A stretch of DNA of 64,000 bases, from contig JAQNBH010000134.1 in assembly GCA_028752905.1 (NCBI GenBank), positions 82,712 to 146,711 of the forward strand. The letters are read 5' to 3'. Position numbers and translations under genes: made by a program. The DNA comes from Cladorhizidae sp. MBARI D1340-BT2 (lineage: Eukaryota > Porifera > Demospongiae > Poecilosclerida > Cladorhizidae). Below are positions 11,181 to 23,654 of the stretch, in pieces. The notes below the pieces were generated by a model that did no database searches, was not told the origin of the DNA, and worked only from the letters and a program-made list of their open reading frames with translations. How positions within the stretch are numbered: the stretch's first letter is position 1; each line of letters begins with the position of its first letter.

Positions 11181-11501
11181 GCTCACGTGTGTAGCACATC
11201 TGCACATCAACCAGCACCTGAGCTATCCCACATGGAGCACACCATGCTCACGCATGCTCAATGATGGTCCATGCAGAAGCTGAGTCAGGTGAGGTGGACA
11301 TCTTACAAGTGTTTGGTGTACTAGCATACCTGACCTCAGCATAATGGATGTGCTAATTAGGTAATAATAGTGTACCACAACAAAGGATGCTAACTTCTCT
11401 AGTAAACCACATGTTCTATGAGGCTGGCCTAGTGTGGCCTCCCAGACAACACTCCAGCAGCAGTTCCTACAGCCCCAGGCACTGCCCTGGCACTAACTAG
11501 G
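11181..11501 (+). repeat. linker D, copy 1
   Basis: Linker D includes TGTAGCACATCTGCACATCA, CACACCATGCTCACGCATGC, GAAGCTGAGTCAGGTGAGG and GACAACACTCCAGCAGCAGT, and leads into a 67-bp array. Other copies lie at 32058-32359, 40264-40601, 46939-47270 and 51331-51627. It contains no gene. Confidence 0.85.
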
Positions 11502-12129
11502 AGGTGGCCATAGCTCTATGGGGACACACACTGGACCAACACCACACTGGGTGGAGGCAGGTTGAAGTAAGTGGCCATAGCTCTATGGGGACACACACTG
11601 GACCAACACCACACTGGGTGGAGGCAGGTTGATGAAGTAGGTGACCATAGCTCTATGGGGACACACACTGGACCAACACCACACTGGGTGGAGGCATATT
11701 GAAGCAGATGGCCATAGCTCTATGGGGACACACACTGGACCAACACCACACTGGGTGGAGGCAGGTTGAAGTAGGTTGACAATAGCTCAATGTGGACACA
11801 CACTGGACCAACACCACACTGGGTGGAGGCAGGTTGAAGTAGGTGGCCATATCTATGGGAACACACACTGGACCAACACCACACTGGGTGGAGGCAGGTT
11901 GAAGTAGGTGGCCATAGCTCTATGGGGACACACACTGGACCAACACCACACTGGGTGGAGGCAGGTTGAAGTAGGTGGCCATAGCTCTATGGGGACCCAC
12001 ACTGGACCAACAACCACACTGGGTGGAGGCAGGTTGAAGTAGGTGGCCATAGCTCTATGGGGACACACACTGGACCAACACCACACTCGGGTTGAAGTAG
12101 GTGGCCATAGCTCTATGGGGACACACACT
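11502..12129. repeat. 67-bp minisatellite, array 2 (about 9 copies)
   Basis: Same unit as the array at 4641. One unit near 11775 carries the GTTGACAATAGCTC block typical of the 58-bp family, with TCAATGTGG, so it is a hybrid. The same hybrid unit closes the arrays at 41000 and 47597. The last unit is truncated at ACACACACTAGAGC. Confidence 0.95.
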
Positions 12130-12674
12130 AGAGCTTTACTACTGGATTAAAAATCCAAGAAAATAAAATGATAATCCAAAAAAGGTGCAGTGGCTCAACT
12201 ATAATGCTCTTCTCATTAGAGCAAGGGGAATTCTGCATCCTCTAGTTGCTTAGCAACACACTGCTAATTATCAACCCAGGAGAACTGATTCTAATGAGAT
12301 GTGAAATTCCCTAAATATTGCACACCCACTGATTCTGTATATAATAATACATCTAGGAGTATGTTTGTGGGGGCCAGCACATGTCTCTGTGGAGTGACAG
12401 AATGGTGGAAGCAAAGACATCTCCTCTCCTTGAAGAAGGGGATTCTCAAGTCACCACAAGCCCATGGAAACAAAAAATGGAGGACATATTTGGCAGGGAC
12501 ATTTGCCCTTCCTTTGTGATGGTGGGCACTACAAATGGAACAGATCTGAGATCACCTCATAAAGCAATTGCTCTATTCCTAATAGTAACCACCACATACA
12601 GTTGCTGCTCCCACTGCCTCCTAGGGCTAACTTAGAGGGGGGCAGTCATGTAGTCTGGTGCATGGCCAGGCTTC
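12130..12674 (+). repeat. linker A, copy 2, with extension
   Basis: Linker A runs to about 12450. It is followed by an extension (GGAGGACATATTTGGCAGGG ... GCTAACTTAGAGGGGGGCAG) that is repeated only at 52395-52593, again just before a 39-bp array. It carries no supported gene; small frames here are unremarkable. Confidence 0.8.
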
Positions 12675-14234
12675 TCTCTGTCCTATGTGAGGAGTGTGGA
12701 GGTCTAGTGAAACTCTGTGCCCTATGCGAGGAGTGTGGAGGTCTAGTAAAACTCTGTGCCCTGTGTGAGGAGTGTGGAGGTCTAGTGAAACTCTGTGCCC
12801 TATGCGAGGAGTGTGGAGGTCTAGTAAAACTCTGTGCCCTGTGTGAGGAGTGTGGAGGTCTAGTGAAACTCTGTGTCCTGTGTGAGGAGTGTGGAGGTGT
12901 CGTGAAACTCTGTGCCCTGTGTGAGGAGTGTGGAGGTGTCGTGAAACTCTGTGCCCTGTGTGAGGAGTGTGGAGGTCTAGTGAAACTCTGTGCCCTGTGT
13001 GAGGAGTGTGGAGGTCTAGTGAAACTCTGTACCCTGTGTGAGGAGTGTAGAGGTCTAGTGAAACTCTGTGCCTTGTGTGAGGAGTGTGGAGGTCTAGTGA
13101 AACTCTGTGCCCTGTGTGAGGAGTGTGGAGGTCTAGTGAAACTCTGTGCCCTGTGTGAGGACTGTGGAGGTCTAGTGAAACTCTGTGCCCTGTGTGAGGA
13201 GTGTGGAGGTCTAGTGAAACTCTGTGCCTTGTGTGAGGAGTGTGGAGGTCTAGTGAAACTCTGTGCCCTGTGTGAGGAGTGTGGAGGTCTAGTGAAACTC
13301 TGTGCCCTGTGTGAGGACTGTTGAGGTCTAGTGAAACTCTGTGCCCTGTGTGAGGAGTGTGGAGGTCTAGTGAAACTCTGTGCCCTGTGTGAGGAGTGTG
13401 GAGGTCTAGTGAAACTCTGTGCCCTGTGTGAGGAGTGTGGAGGTCTAATGAAACTCTGTGCCCTGCGTGAGGAGTGTGGAGGTCTAGTGAAACTCTGTGC
13501 CCTGTGTGAGGAGTGTAGAGGTCTAGTGAAACTCTGTGCCCTGTGTGAGGAGTGTGGAGGTCTAGTGAAACTCTGTGCCCTGTGTGAGGAGTGTGGAGGT
13601 CTAGTGAAACTCTGTGCCCTGTGTGAGGAGTGTGGAGGTCTAGTAAAACTCTGTGCCCTGTGTGAGGAGTGTGGAGGTCTAGTGAAACTCTGTGCCCTGT
13701 GTGAGGAGTGTGGAGGTCTAGTGAAACTCTGTGCCTTGTGTGAGGAGTGTGGAGGTCTAGTGAAACTCTGTGCCCTGTGTGAGGACTGTGGAGGTCTAGT
13801 GAAACTCTGTGCCCTGTGTGAGGAGTGTGGAGGTCTAGTGAAACTCTGTGCCCTGTGTGAGGAGTGTGGAGGTCTAATGAAACTCTGTGCCCTGTGTGAG
13901 GAGTGTGGAGGTCTAGTGAAACTCTGTGCCCTGTGTGAGGAGTGTGGAGGTCTAGTGAAACTCTGTACCCTGGGTGAGGAGTGTGGAGGTCTAGTGAAAC
14001 TCTGTGCCCTGTGTGAGGAGTGTGGAGGTCTAGTGAAACTGTGTGCACTGTGTGATGAGTGTGGAGGTCTAATGAAACTCTGTGCCCTGTGTGATGAGTG
14101 TGGAGGTCTAGTGAAACTCTGTGCCCTGTGTGAGGAATGTGGAGGTCTAGTGAAACTCTGTGCCCTGTGTGAGGAGTGTGGAGGTCTAGTGAAACTCTGT
14201 GCCCTGTGTGAGGAGTGTGGAGGTCTAGTGCAAC
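12675..14234 (+). repeat. 39-bp minisatellite, array 1 (about 40 copies)
   Basis: The unit is CTCTGTGCCCTGTGTGAGG followed by AGTGTGGAGGTCTAGTGAAA. On the plus strand it reads ALCEECGGLVKLC repeated, a suggestive CxxC pattern, in frames of 240 and 310 codons separated by one TGA near 13321. On the minus strand two other frames stay open for 473 and 536 codons. Three simultaneous open frames, no start-proximal domain, and replacement changes (A/V/T, E/D, G/R, C/R, C/G) as common as silent ones argue for a minisatellite rather than a zinc-binding protein gene. Confidence 0.93.
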
Positions 14235-17200
14235 TAAGTCCTAACTCGTATTCCAAGCCCTAACCCTAGTCATTGTACAAGCCCTAACCCTAGTCATTGT
14301 CCAAGCCCTTCCCCTAGTCATTGTCCAAGCCCTAACCCTAGTCATTGTCCAAGCCATAACCCAAGTCATTGTCCAAGCCCTAACCATAGTCATTGTCCAA
14401 GCCCTAACCCTAGTCATTGTCCAAGCCCTAACCCTAGTCATTGTCCAAGCCCTAACCCTAGTCATTGTCCAAGCCCTAACCCTAGTCATTGTCCAAGCCC
14501 TAACCCTAGTCATTGTCCAAGCCCTAACCCTAGTCATGGTCCTAGCCCTAGTCATTGTCCAAGCCCTAACCCTAGTCATTGTCCAGGCCCTAACCCTAGT
14601 CATTGTCCAGGCCCTAACCCTAGTCATTGTCCAGGCCCTAACCCTAGTCATGGTCCAAGCCCTAACCCTAGTCGTTGTCCAAGCCCTAACCCTAGTCATT
14701 GCCCAAGCCCTAACCCTAGCCATTGTCCATGCCCTAACCCTAGTCATTGTCCAAGCCCTAACCATAGTCATGGTCCAAGCCCTAACCCTAGTCATTGTCC
14801 AAGCCCTAACCCTAGTCATTGTCCAAGCCCTAACCCTAGTTATTGTCCAGCCACAACCCTAGTCATTGTCCAGGCCCTAACCCTAGTCATTGTCCAAGCC
14901 CTAACCCTAGTCATTGTCCAAGCCCTAACCCTAGTCATTGTCCAAGCCCTAACCCTAGTCATGGTCCAAGCCCTAACCCTAGTCATTGTCCAAGCCCTAA
15001 CCCTAGTCATTGTCCAAGCCCTAACCCTAGTCATTCTCCAGGCCCTAACCCTAGTCATTGTCCAAGCCCTAACTCTAGTCATTATCCAAGCCCTAACCCT
15101 AGTCATTGTCCAAGCCCTAACCCTAGTCATAATCCAAGCCCTAACCCTAGTCATTGTCCAAGCCCTAACCCTAGTCATTGTCCACGCCCTCACCCTAGTC
15201 ATTGTCCAAGCCCTAACCCTAGTCATTGTCCAAGCCCTAACCCTAGTCATTGTCCAAGCCCTAACCCTAGTCATTGTCCAAGCCCTAACCCTAGTCATTG
15301 TCCAAGCCCTAACCATAGTCATTGTCCAAGCCATAACCCAAGTCATTGTCCAAGCCCTAACCATAGTCATTGTCCAAGCCCTAACCCTAGTCATTGTCCA
15401 AGCCCTAACCCTAGTCATTGTCCAAGCCCTAACCCTAGTCATTGTCCAAGCCCTAACCCTAGTCATTGTCCAAGCCCTAACCCTAGTCATGGTCCTAGCC
15501 CTAACCCTAGTCATTGTCCAAGCCCTAACCCTAGTCATTGTCCAAGCCCTAACCCTAGTCATTGTCCAGGCCCTAACCATAGTCATGGTCCAAGCCCTAA
15601 CCCTAGTCATTGTCCAAGCCCTAACCCTAGTCATTGCCCAAGCCCTAACCCTAGCCATTGTCCAAGCCCTAACCCTAGTCATTGTCCAAGCACTAACCCT
15701 AGTCATGGTCCAAGCCCTAACCCTAGTCATTGTCCAAGCCCTAACCCTAGTCATTGTCCAAGCCCTAACCCTAGTTATTGTCCAGCCACAACCCTAGTCA
15801 TTGTCCAGGCCTTAACCCTAGTCATTGTCCAAGCCCTAACCTTAGTCATTGTCCAAGCCCTAACCCTAGTCATTGTCCAAGCCCTAACCCTAGTCATTGT
15901 CCAAGCCCTAACCCTAGTCGTTCTCCAGGCCCTAACCCTAGTCATTGTCCAAGCCCTAACTCTAGTCATTGTCCAAGCCCTAACCCTAGTCATTGTCCAA
16001 GCCCTAGTCATTGTCAAGGCCCTAACCATAGTCATAATCCAAGCCCTAACCCTAGTCATTGTACAAGCCCTAACCCTATTCATTGTCCAAGCCCTAACCC
16101 TAGTCATTGTCCAGGCACTAACTATAGTCATTGTCCAAGCCCTAACCCTAGTCATTGTCCAAGCCCTAACCCTAGTCATTATCCAAGCCCTAACCCTAGT
16201 CATTGTCCAAGCCCTAACCCTAGTCATAATCCAAGCCCTAACCCTAGTCATTGTCCAAGCCCTAACCCTAGTCATTGTCCACGCCCTAACCCTAGTCATT
16301 GTCCAAGCCCTAACCCTAGTCATTGTCCACGCCCTAACCCTAGTCATTGTCAATGCCCTAACCCTAGTCATTGTCCAAGCCCTAACTCTAGTGTCATTGT
16401 CCAAGCCCTAACCCTAGTCATTGTCCAGGCCCTAACCCTAGTCATTGTCCAAGCCCTAACCCTAGTCATTGTCCAGGCCCTAACCCTAGTCATTGTCCAA
16501 GCCCTAACCCTAGTCATTGTCCAAGCCCTAACCCTAGTCATTGTCCAAGCCCTAACCCTAGTCATTGTCCAAGCCCTAACCCTAGTCATTCTCCATGTCC
16601 TAACCCTAGTCATTGTCCAGGCCCTAACCCTAGTCAAGCCCTAACCCTAGTCATTCTCCAGGTCCTAACCCTAGTCATTGTCCAGGCCCTAACCCTAGTC
16701 ATTGTCCAAGCCCTAACCCTAGTCATTGTCCAAGCCCTAACCCTAGTCATTATCCAAGCCCTAACCCTAGTCATTGTCCAAGCCCTAACCCTAGTCATTC
16801 TCCAGGTCCTAACCCTAGTCATTGTCCAGGCCCTCCCTAGTCAAGCCCTAACCCTAGTCATTCTCCAGGTCCTAACCCTAGTCATTGTCCAGGCCCTAAC
16901 CCTAGTCATTGTCCAAGCCCTAACCCTAGTCAATATCCAAGCCCTAACCCTAGTCATTGTCCAAGCCCTAACCCTAGTCATTCTCCAGGTCCTAACCCTA
17001 GTCATTGTCCAGGCCCTTACCCTAGTCAAGCCCTAACCCTAGTCATTCTCCAGGTCCTAACCCTAGTCATTGTCCAGGCCCTAACCCTAGTCATTGTCCA
17101 AGCCCTAACCCTAGTCATTGTCCAAGCCCTAACCCTAGTCATTCTCCAGGTCCTAACCCTAGTCATTCTCCAGGTCCTAACCATAGTCATTCTCCAGGTC

Positions 17201-20200
17201 CTAACCCTAGTCATTATCCAAGCCCTAACCCTAGTCATTGTCCAAGCCCTAACCCTAGTCATTGTCCAAGCCCTAACCCTAGTCATTCTCCAGGTCCTAA
17301 CCCTAGTCATTCTCCAGGTCCTAACCCTAGTCATTCTCCAGGTCCTAACCCTAGTCATTCTCCAGGTCCTAACCCTAGTCATTATCCAAGCCCTAACCCT
17401 AGTCATGGTCCAAGCCCTAACCCTAGTCATTATCCAAGCCCTAACCCTAGTCATGGTCCAAGCCCTAACCCTAGTCATGGTCCAAGCCCTAACCCTAGTC
17501 ATTATCCAAGCCCTAACCCTAGTCATTGTCCAAGCCCTAACCCTAGTCATAATCCAAGCCCTAACCCTAGTCATTGTCCAAGCCCTAACCCTAGTCATTG
17601 TCCACGCCCTAACCCTAGTCATTGTCCAAGCCCTAACCCTAGTCATTGTCCACGCCCTAACCCTAGTCATTGTCAATGCCCTAACCCTAGTCATTGTCCA
17701 AGCCCTAACTCTAGTGTCATTGTCCAAGCCCTAACCCTAGTCATTGTCCAGGCCCTAACCCTAGTCATTGTCCAAGCCCTAACCCTAGTCATTGTCCAGG
17801 CCCTAACCCTAGTCATTGTCCAAGCCCTAACCCTAGTCATTGTCCAAGCCCTAACCCTAGTCATTGTCCAAGCCCTAACCCTAGTCATTGTCCAAGCCCT
17901 AACCCTAGTCATTCTCCATGTCCTAACCCTAGTCATTGTCCAGGCCCTAACCCTAGTCAAGCCCTAACCCTAGTCATTCTCCAGGTCCTAACCCTAGTCA
18001 TTGTCCAGGCCCTAACCCTAGTCATTGTCCAAGCCCTAACCCTAGTCATTGTCCAAGCCCTAACCCTAGTCATTATCCAAGCCCTAACCCTAGTCATTGT
18101 CCAAGCCCTAACCCTAGTCATTCTCCAGGTCCTAACCCTAGTCATTGTCCAGGCCCTCCCTAGTCAAGCCCTAACCCTAGTCATTCTCCAGGTCCTAACC
18201 CTAGTCATTGTCCAGGCCCTAACCCTAGTCAATATCCAAGCCCTAACCCTAGTCATTGTCCAAGCCCTAACCCTAGTCATTCTCCAGGTCCTAACCCTAG
18301 TCATTGTCCAGGCCCTTACCCTAGTCAAGCCCTAACCCTAGTCATTCTCCAGGTACTAACCCTAGTCATTGTCCAGGCCCTAACCCTAGTCATTGTCCAA
18401 GCCCTAACCCTAGTCATTGTCCAAGCCCTAACCCTAGTCATTCTCCAGGTCCTAACCCTAGTCATTCTCCAGGTCCTAACCATAGTCATTCTCCAGGTCC
18501 TAACCCTAGTCATTATCCAAGCCCTAACCCTAGTCATTGTCCAAGCCCTAACCCTAGTCATGGTCCAAGCCCTAACCCTAGTCATTGTCCAAGCCCTAAC
18601 CCTAGTCATTGTCAAAGCCCTAACCCTAGTCATTGTCCAAGTCCTAACCCTAGTCATTGTCCAAGCACTAACCCTAGTCATGGTCCAAGCCCTAACCCTA
18701 GTCATGGTCCAAGCCCTAACCCTCGTCATGGTCCAAGCCCTAACCCTAGTCATTGTCTAAGCACTAACCCTAGTCATGGTCCAAGCCCTAACCCTAGTCA
18801 TTGTCCAAGCCCTAACCCTAGTCATGGTCCAAGCCCTAACCCTAGTCATGGTCCAAGCCCTAACCCTAGTCATTGTCCTTGCCCTAACCCTAGTCATGGT
18901 CCAAGCCCTAACCCTAGTCATTGTCCAAGCCCTAACCCTAGTCATGGTCCAAGCCCTAACCCTAGTCATTGTCCAAGCCCTAACCCTAGTCATTGTCCAA
19001 GCCCTAACCCTAGTCATTGTCCAAGTCCTAACCCTAGTCATTGTCCAAGCCCTAACCCTAGTCATTGTCCAAGCCCTAACCCTAGTCATGGTCCAAGCCC
19101 TAACCCTAGTCATGGTCCAAGCCCTAACCCTAGTCATTGTCCAAGCCCTAACCCTAGCCATGGTCCAAGCCCTAACCCTAGTCATGGTCCAAGCCCTAAC
19201 CCTAGTCATTGTCCAAGCCCTAACCCTAGTCATGGTCCAAGCCTAGTCATTGTCCAAGCCCTAACCCTAGTCATTGTCCAAGCCCTAACGCTAGTCATGG
19301 TCCAAGCCCTAACCCTAGTCACTGTCCAAGCCCTAACCCTAGTCATAGTCCAAGCCCTAACCCTAGTCATGGTCCAAGCCCTAACCCTAGTCATGGTCCA
19401 AGCCCTAACCCTAGTCATTGTCCAAGCCCTAACCCTAGTCATGGTCCAAGCCCTAACCCTAGTCATTGTCCAAGCCCTAACCCTAGTCATTGTCCAAGCC
19501 CTAACCCTAGTCATTGTCCAAGTCCTAACCCTAGTCATTGTCCAAGCCCTAACCCTAGTCATTGTCCAAGCCCTTACCCTAGTCATGGTCCAAGCCCTAA
19601 CCCTAGTCATTGTCCAAGCCCTAACCCTAGTCATTGTCCAAGCCCTAACCCTAGTCATTGTCCAAGCCCTAACCCTAGTCATTGTCCAAGCCCTAACCCT
19701 AGTCATTGTCCAAGCCCTAACCCTAGTCATTGTCCAAGCCCTAATCCTAGTCATTGCCCAGGCCCTAACCCTAGTCATTGTCCAAGCCCTAACCCTAGTC
19801 ATGGTCCAGGCCCTAACCCTAGCCATGGTCCAAGCCCTAACCCTAGTCATTGTCCAAGCCCTAACCCTAGTCATTGTCCAAGCCCTAACCCTAGTCATTG
19901 TCCAAGCCCTAACCCTAGTCATTGTCCAAGCCCTAACCCTAGTCATTGTCCAAGCCCTAACCCTAGTCATTGTCCAAGCCCTAATCCTAGTCATTGCCCA
20001 GGCCCTAACCCTAGTCATTGTCCAAGCCCTAACCCTAGTCATGGTCCAGGCCCTAACCCTAGCCATGGTCCAAGCCCTAACCCTAGTCATTGTCCAAGCC
20101 CTAACCCTAGTCATTGTCCAAGCCCTAACCCTAGTCATGGTCCAAGCCCTAACCCTAGTCATTGTCTAAGCACTAACCCTAGTCATGGTCCAAGCCCTAA

Positions 20201-22938
20201 TCCTAGTCATTGTCCAAGCCCTAACCCTAGTCATGGTCCAAGCCCTAACCCTAGTCATGGTCCAAGCCCTAACCCTAGTCATTGTCCTTGCCCTAACCCT
20301 AGTCATGGTCCAAGCCCTAACCCTAGTCATTGTCCAAGCCCTAACCCTAGTCATGGTCCAAGCCCTAACCCTAGTCATTGTCCAAGCCCTAACCCTAGTC
20401 ATTGTCCAAGCCCTAACCCTAGTCATTGTCCAAGTCCTAACCCTAGTCATTGTCCAAGCCCTAACCCTAGTCATTGTCCAAGCCCTAACCCTAGTCATGG
20501 TCCAAGCCCTAACCCTAGTCATGGTCCAAGCCCTAACCCTAGTCATTGTCCAAGCCCTAACCCTAGCCATGGTCCAAGCCCTAACCCTAGTCATGGTCCA
20601 AGCCCTAACCCTAGTCATTGTCCAAGCCCTAACCCTAGTCATGGTCCAAGCCTAGTCATTGTCCAAGCCCTAACCCTAGTCATTGTCCAAGCCCTAACGC
20701 TAGTCATGGTCCAAGCCCTAACCCTAGTCACTGTCCAAGCCCTAACCCTAGTCATAGTCCAAGCCCTAACCCTAGTCATGGTCCAAGCCCTAACCCTAGT
20801 CATGGTCCAAGCCCTAACCCTAGTCATTGTCCAAGCCCTAACCCTAGTCATGGTCCAAGCCCTAACCCTAATCATTGTCCAAGCCCTAACCCTAGTCATT
20901 GTCCAAGCCCTAACCCTAGTCATTGTCCAAGTCCTAACCCTAGTCATTGTCCAAGCCCTAACCCTAGTCATTGTCCAAGCCCTTACCCTAGTCATGGTCC
21001 AAGCCCTAACCCTAGTCATTGTCCAAGCCCTAACCCTAGTCATTGTCCAAGCCCTAACCCTAGTCATTGTCCAAGCCCTAACCCTAGTCATTGTCCAAGC
21101 CCTAACCCTAGTCATTGTCCAAGCCCTAACCCTAGTCATTGTCCAAGCCCTAATCCTAGTCATTGCCCAGGCCCTAACCCTAGTCATTGTCCAAGCCCTA
21201 ACCCTAGTCATGGTCCAGGCCCTAACCCTAGCCATGGTCCAAGCCCTAACCCTAGTCATTGTCCAAGCCCTAACCCTAGTCATTGTCCAAGCCCTAACCC
21301 TAGTCATTGTCCAAGCCCTAACCCTAGTCATTGTCCAAGCCCTAACCCTAGTCATTGTCCAAGCCCTAACCCTAGTCATTGTCCAAGCCCTAATCCTAGT
21401 CATTGCCCAGGCCCTAACCCTAGTCATTGTCCAAGCCCTAACCCTAGTCATGGTCCAGGCCCTAACCCTAGCCATGGTCCAAGCCCTAACCCTAGTCATT
21501 GTCCAAGCCCTAACCCTAGTCATTGTCCAAGCCCTAACCCTAGTCATTGTCCAAGCCCTAACCCTAGTCATTGTCCAAGCCCTAACCCTAGTCATGGTCC
21601 AAGCCCTAACCCTAGTCATGGTCCAAGCCCTAACCCTAGTCATGGTCCAAGCCCTAACCCTAGTCATTGTCCAAGCCCTAACCCTAGCCATGGTCCAAGC
21701 CCTAACCCTAGTCATGGTCCAAGCCCTAACCCTAGTCATTGTCCAAGCCCTAACCCTAGTCATGGTCCAAGCCTAGTCATTGTCCAAGCCCTAACCCTAG
21801 TCATTGTCCAAGCCCTAACGCTAGTCATGGTCCAAGCCCTAACCCTAGTCATAGTCCAAGCCCTAACCCTAGTCATGGTCCAAGCCCTAACCCTAGTCAT
21901 GGTCCAAGCCCTAACCCTAGTCATTGTCCAAGCCCTAACCCTAGTCATGGTCCAAGCCCTAACCCTAGTCATTGTCCAAGCCCTAACCCTAGTCATTGTC
22001 CAAGCCCTAACCCTAGTCATTGTCCAAGTCCTAACCCTAGTCATTGTCCAAGCCCTAACCCTAGTCATTGTCCAAGCCCTTACCCTAGTCATGGTCCAAG
22101 CCCTAACCCTAGTCATTGTCCAAGCCCTAACCCTAGTCATTGTCCAAGCCCTAACCCTAGTCATTGTCCAAGCCCTAACCCTAGTCATTGTCCAAGCCCT
22201 AACCCTAGTCATTGTCCAAGCCCTAACCCTAGTCATTGTCCAAGCCCTAATCCTAGTCATTGCCCAGGCCCTAACCCTAGTCATTGTCCAAGCCCTAACC
22301 CTAGTCATGGTCCAGGCCCTAACCCTAGCCATGGTCCAAGCCCTAACCCTAGTCATTGTCCAAGCCCTAACCCTAGTCATTGTCCAAGCCCTAACCCTAG
22401 TCATTGTCCAAGCCCTAACCCTAGTCATTGTCCAAGCCCTAACCCTAGTCATTGTCCAAGCCCTAACCCTAGTCATTGTCCAAGCCCTAATCCTAGTCAT
22501 TGCCCAGGCCCTAACCCTAGTCATTGTCCAAGCCCTAACCCTAGTCATGGTCCAGGCCCTAACCCTAGCCATGGTCCAAGCCCTAACCCTAGTCATTGTC
22601 CAAGCCCTAACCCTAGTCATTGTCCAAGCCCTAACCCTAGTCATTGTCCAAGCCCTAACCCTAGTCATTGTCCAAGCCCTAACCCTAGTCATGGTCCAAG
22701 CCCTAACCCTAGTCATGGTCCAAGCCCTAACCCTAGTCATGGTCCAAGCCCTAACCCTAGTCATGGTCCAAGCCCTAACCCTAGTCATGGTCCAAGCCCT
22801 AACCCTAGTCATGGTCCAAGCCCTAACCCTAGTCATGGTCCAAGCCCTAACCCTAGTCATGGTCCAAGCCCTAACCCTAGTCATGGTCCAAGCCCTAACC
22901 CTAGTCATGGTCCAAGCCCTAACCCTAGTCATTGTCCA
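14235..22938 (+). repeat. 24-bp telomere-like array, main block (about 360 copies)
   Basis: The unit is four hexamers: CCCTAA and CCCTAG, then the diverged TCATTG and TCCAAG. The main subtypes differ at the 17th-20th bases (ATTG, ATGG, ATTA, ATTC) and in GCC versus GTC. Nearly identical long blocks recur: about 15780-16640 resembles 17000-17960 (offset about 1.32 kb), 18757-19233 matches 20166-20642 (offset 1,409 bp), and the block starting at 19230 returns at 20639 and 21760. The complementary strand carries two GGGTTAGGG-like G runs per unit and could form quadruplexes. Frames of up to 522 codons are repeat artefacts. Confidence 0.97.
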
Positions 22939-23419
22939 TGTGGAATAGACCACTATATATATTCTAATCTTTGTCCTTCACCATTCACTAGCTTCACTAT
23001 TATACTAACTGCATTTCAAGCTTCAGCTCATTATTGTCAACCCATTCTTGAGTTACGATACTTTTAGCATCCCAATTCATCTCCAGAAATGGATAGTAGT
23101 GTACCAAAGTGTTAAACAGCTGTGGTTACCACATTGACCTCCATAGATTCTGAACACTTCATTCATTCAATGAACTTGACAACAGCTCAAAAGATAGGTC
23201 TCTCTGTGTGCTCTCTCTTGACACTAAAACCTGTTGCACAGGTATAGCCATGCTAAAGTTACAGGCAGTCAAAGTTGGGGCCTCAAAACCAGCCTGCCCA
23301 AGTTTTCTGCATTTCTAACTCCAAATTGGAAAGTGCAAGATAATTGAAATTAGCACCTGTGGCTCCAGGAGACTCTAGTCTCATTTGGGCTAAGTATGTG
23401 GTCAAGCATGGACTGGTAT
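22939..23419 (+). repeat. linker B, copy 2
   Basis: Same linker as at 8037, including the left inverted arm (about 23145-23285). It is interrupted at the TTAA at 23420 by the piggyBac element. It contains no gene. Confidence 0.85.
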
Positions 23420-23654
23420 TTAACCGATTAAACGCGCGTAAGCGCCATATGGCGCGAGACCTTACATCCTTCGCCACACAAAAATATATAAAATGAACCG
23501 TTACAAGCTAACAGCCCCGGTTGGGTTCTGCACATGCCTAGTAGACTAGAGAACGTCACAAAAATGATTATTTCCGGTTGATGCATCGTGCAACAAAAAT
23601 CCTGCGGTTGAACGCCATTTTTGTTGGTCGAGCTTTTTTTTAAACTGCTCAAAG

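Noticed and set aside
12675..14234. Zinc-finger protein made of CxxC repeats
   Set aside because: Cysteines are substituted (C to R, C to G) in some units, spacing has no second ligand pair per fold, and two other frames are equally open. Kept only as a testable finding.
14235..22938. A true functional telomere
   Set aside because: Only about half of the hexamers are CCCTAA or CCCTAG, and the array is internal with linker DNA and other repeats on both sides.
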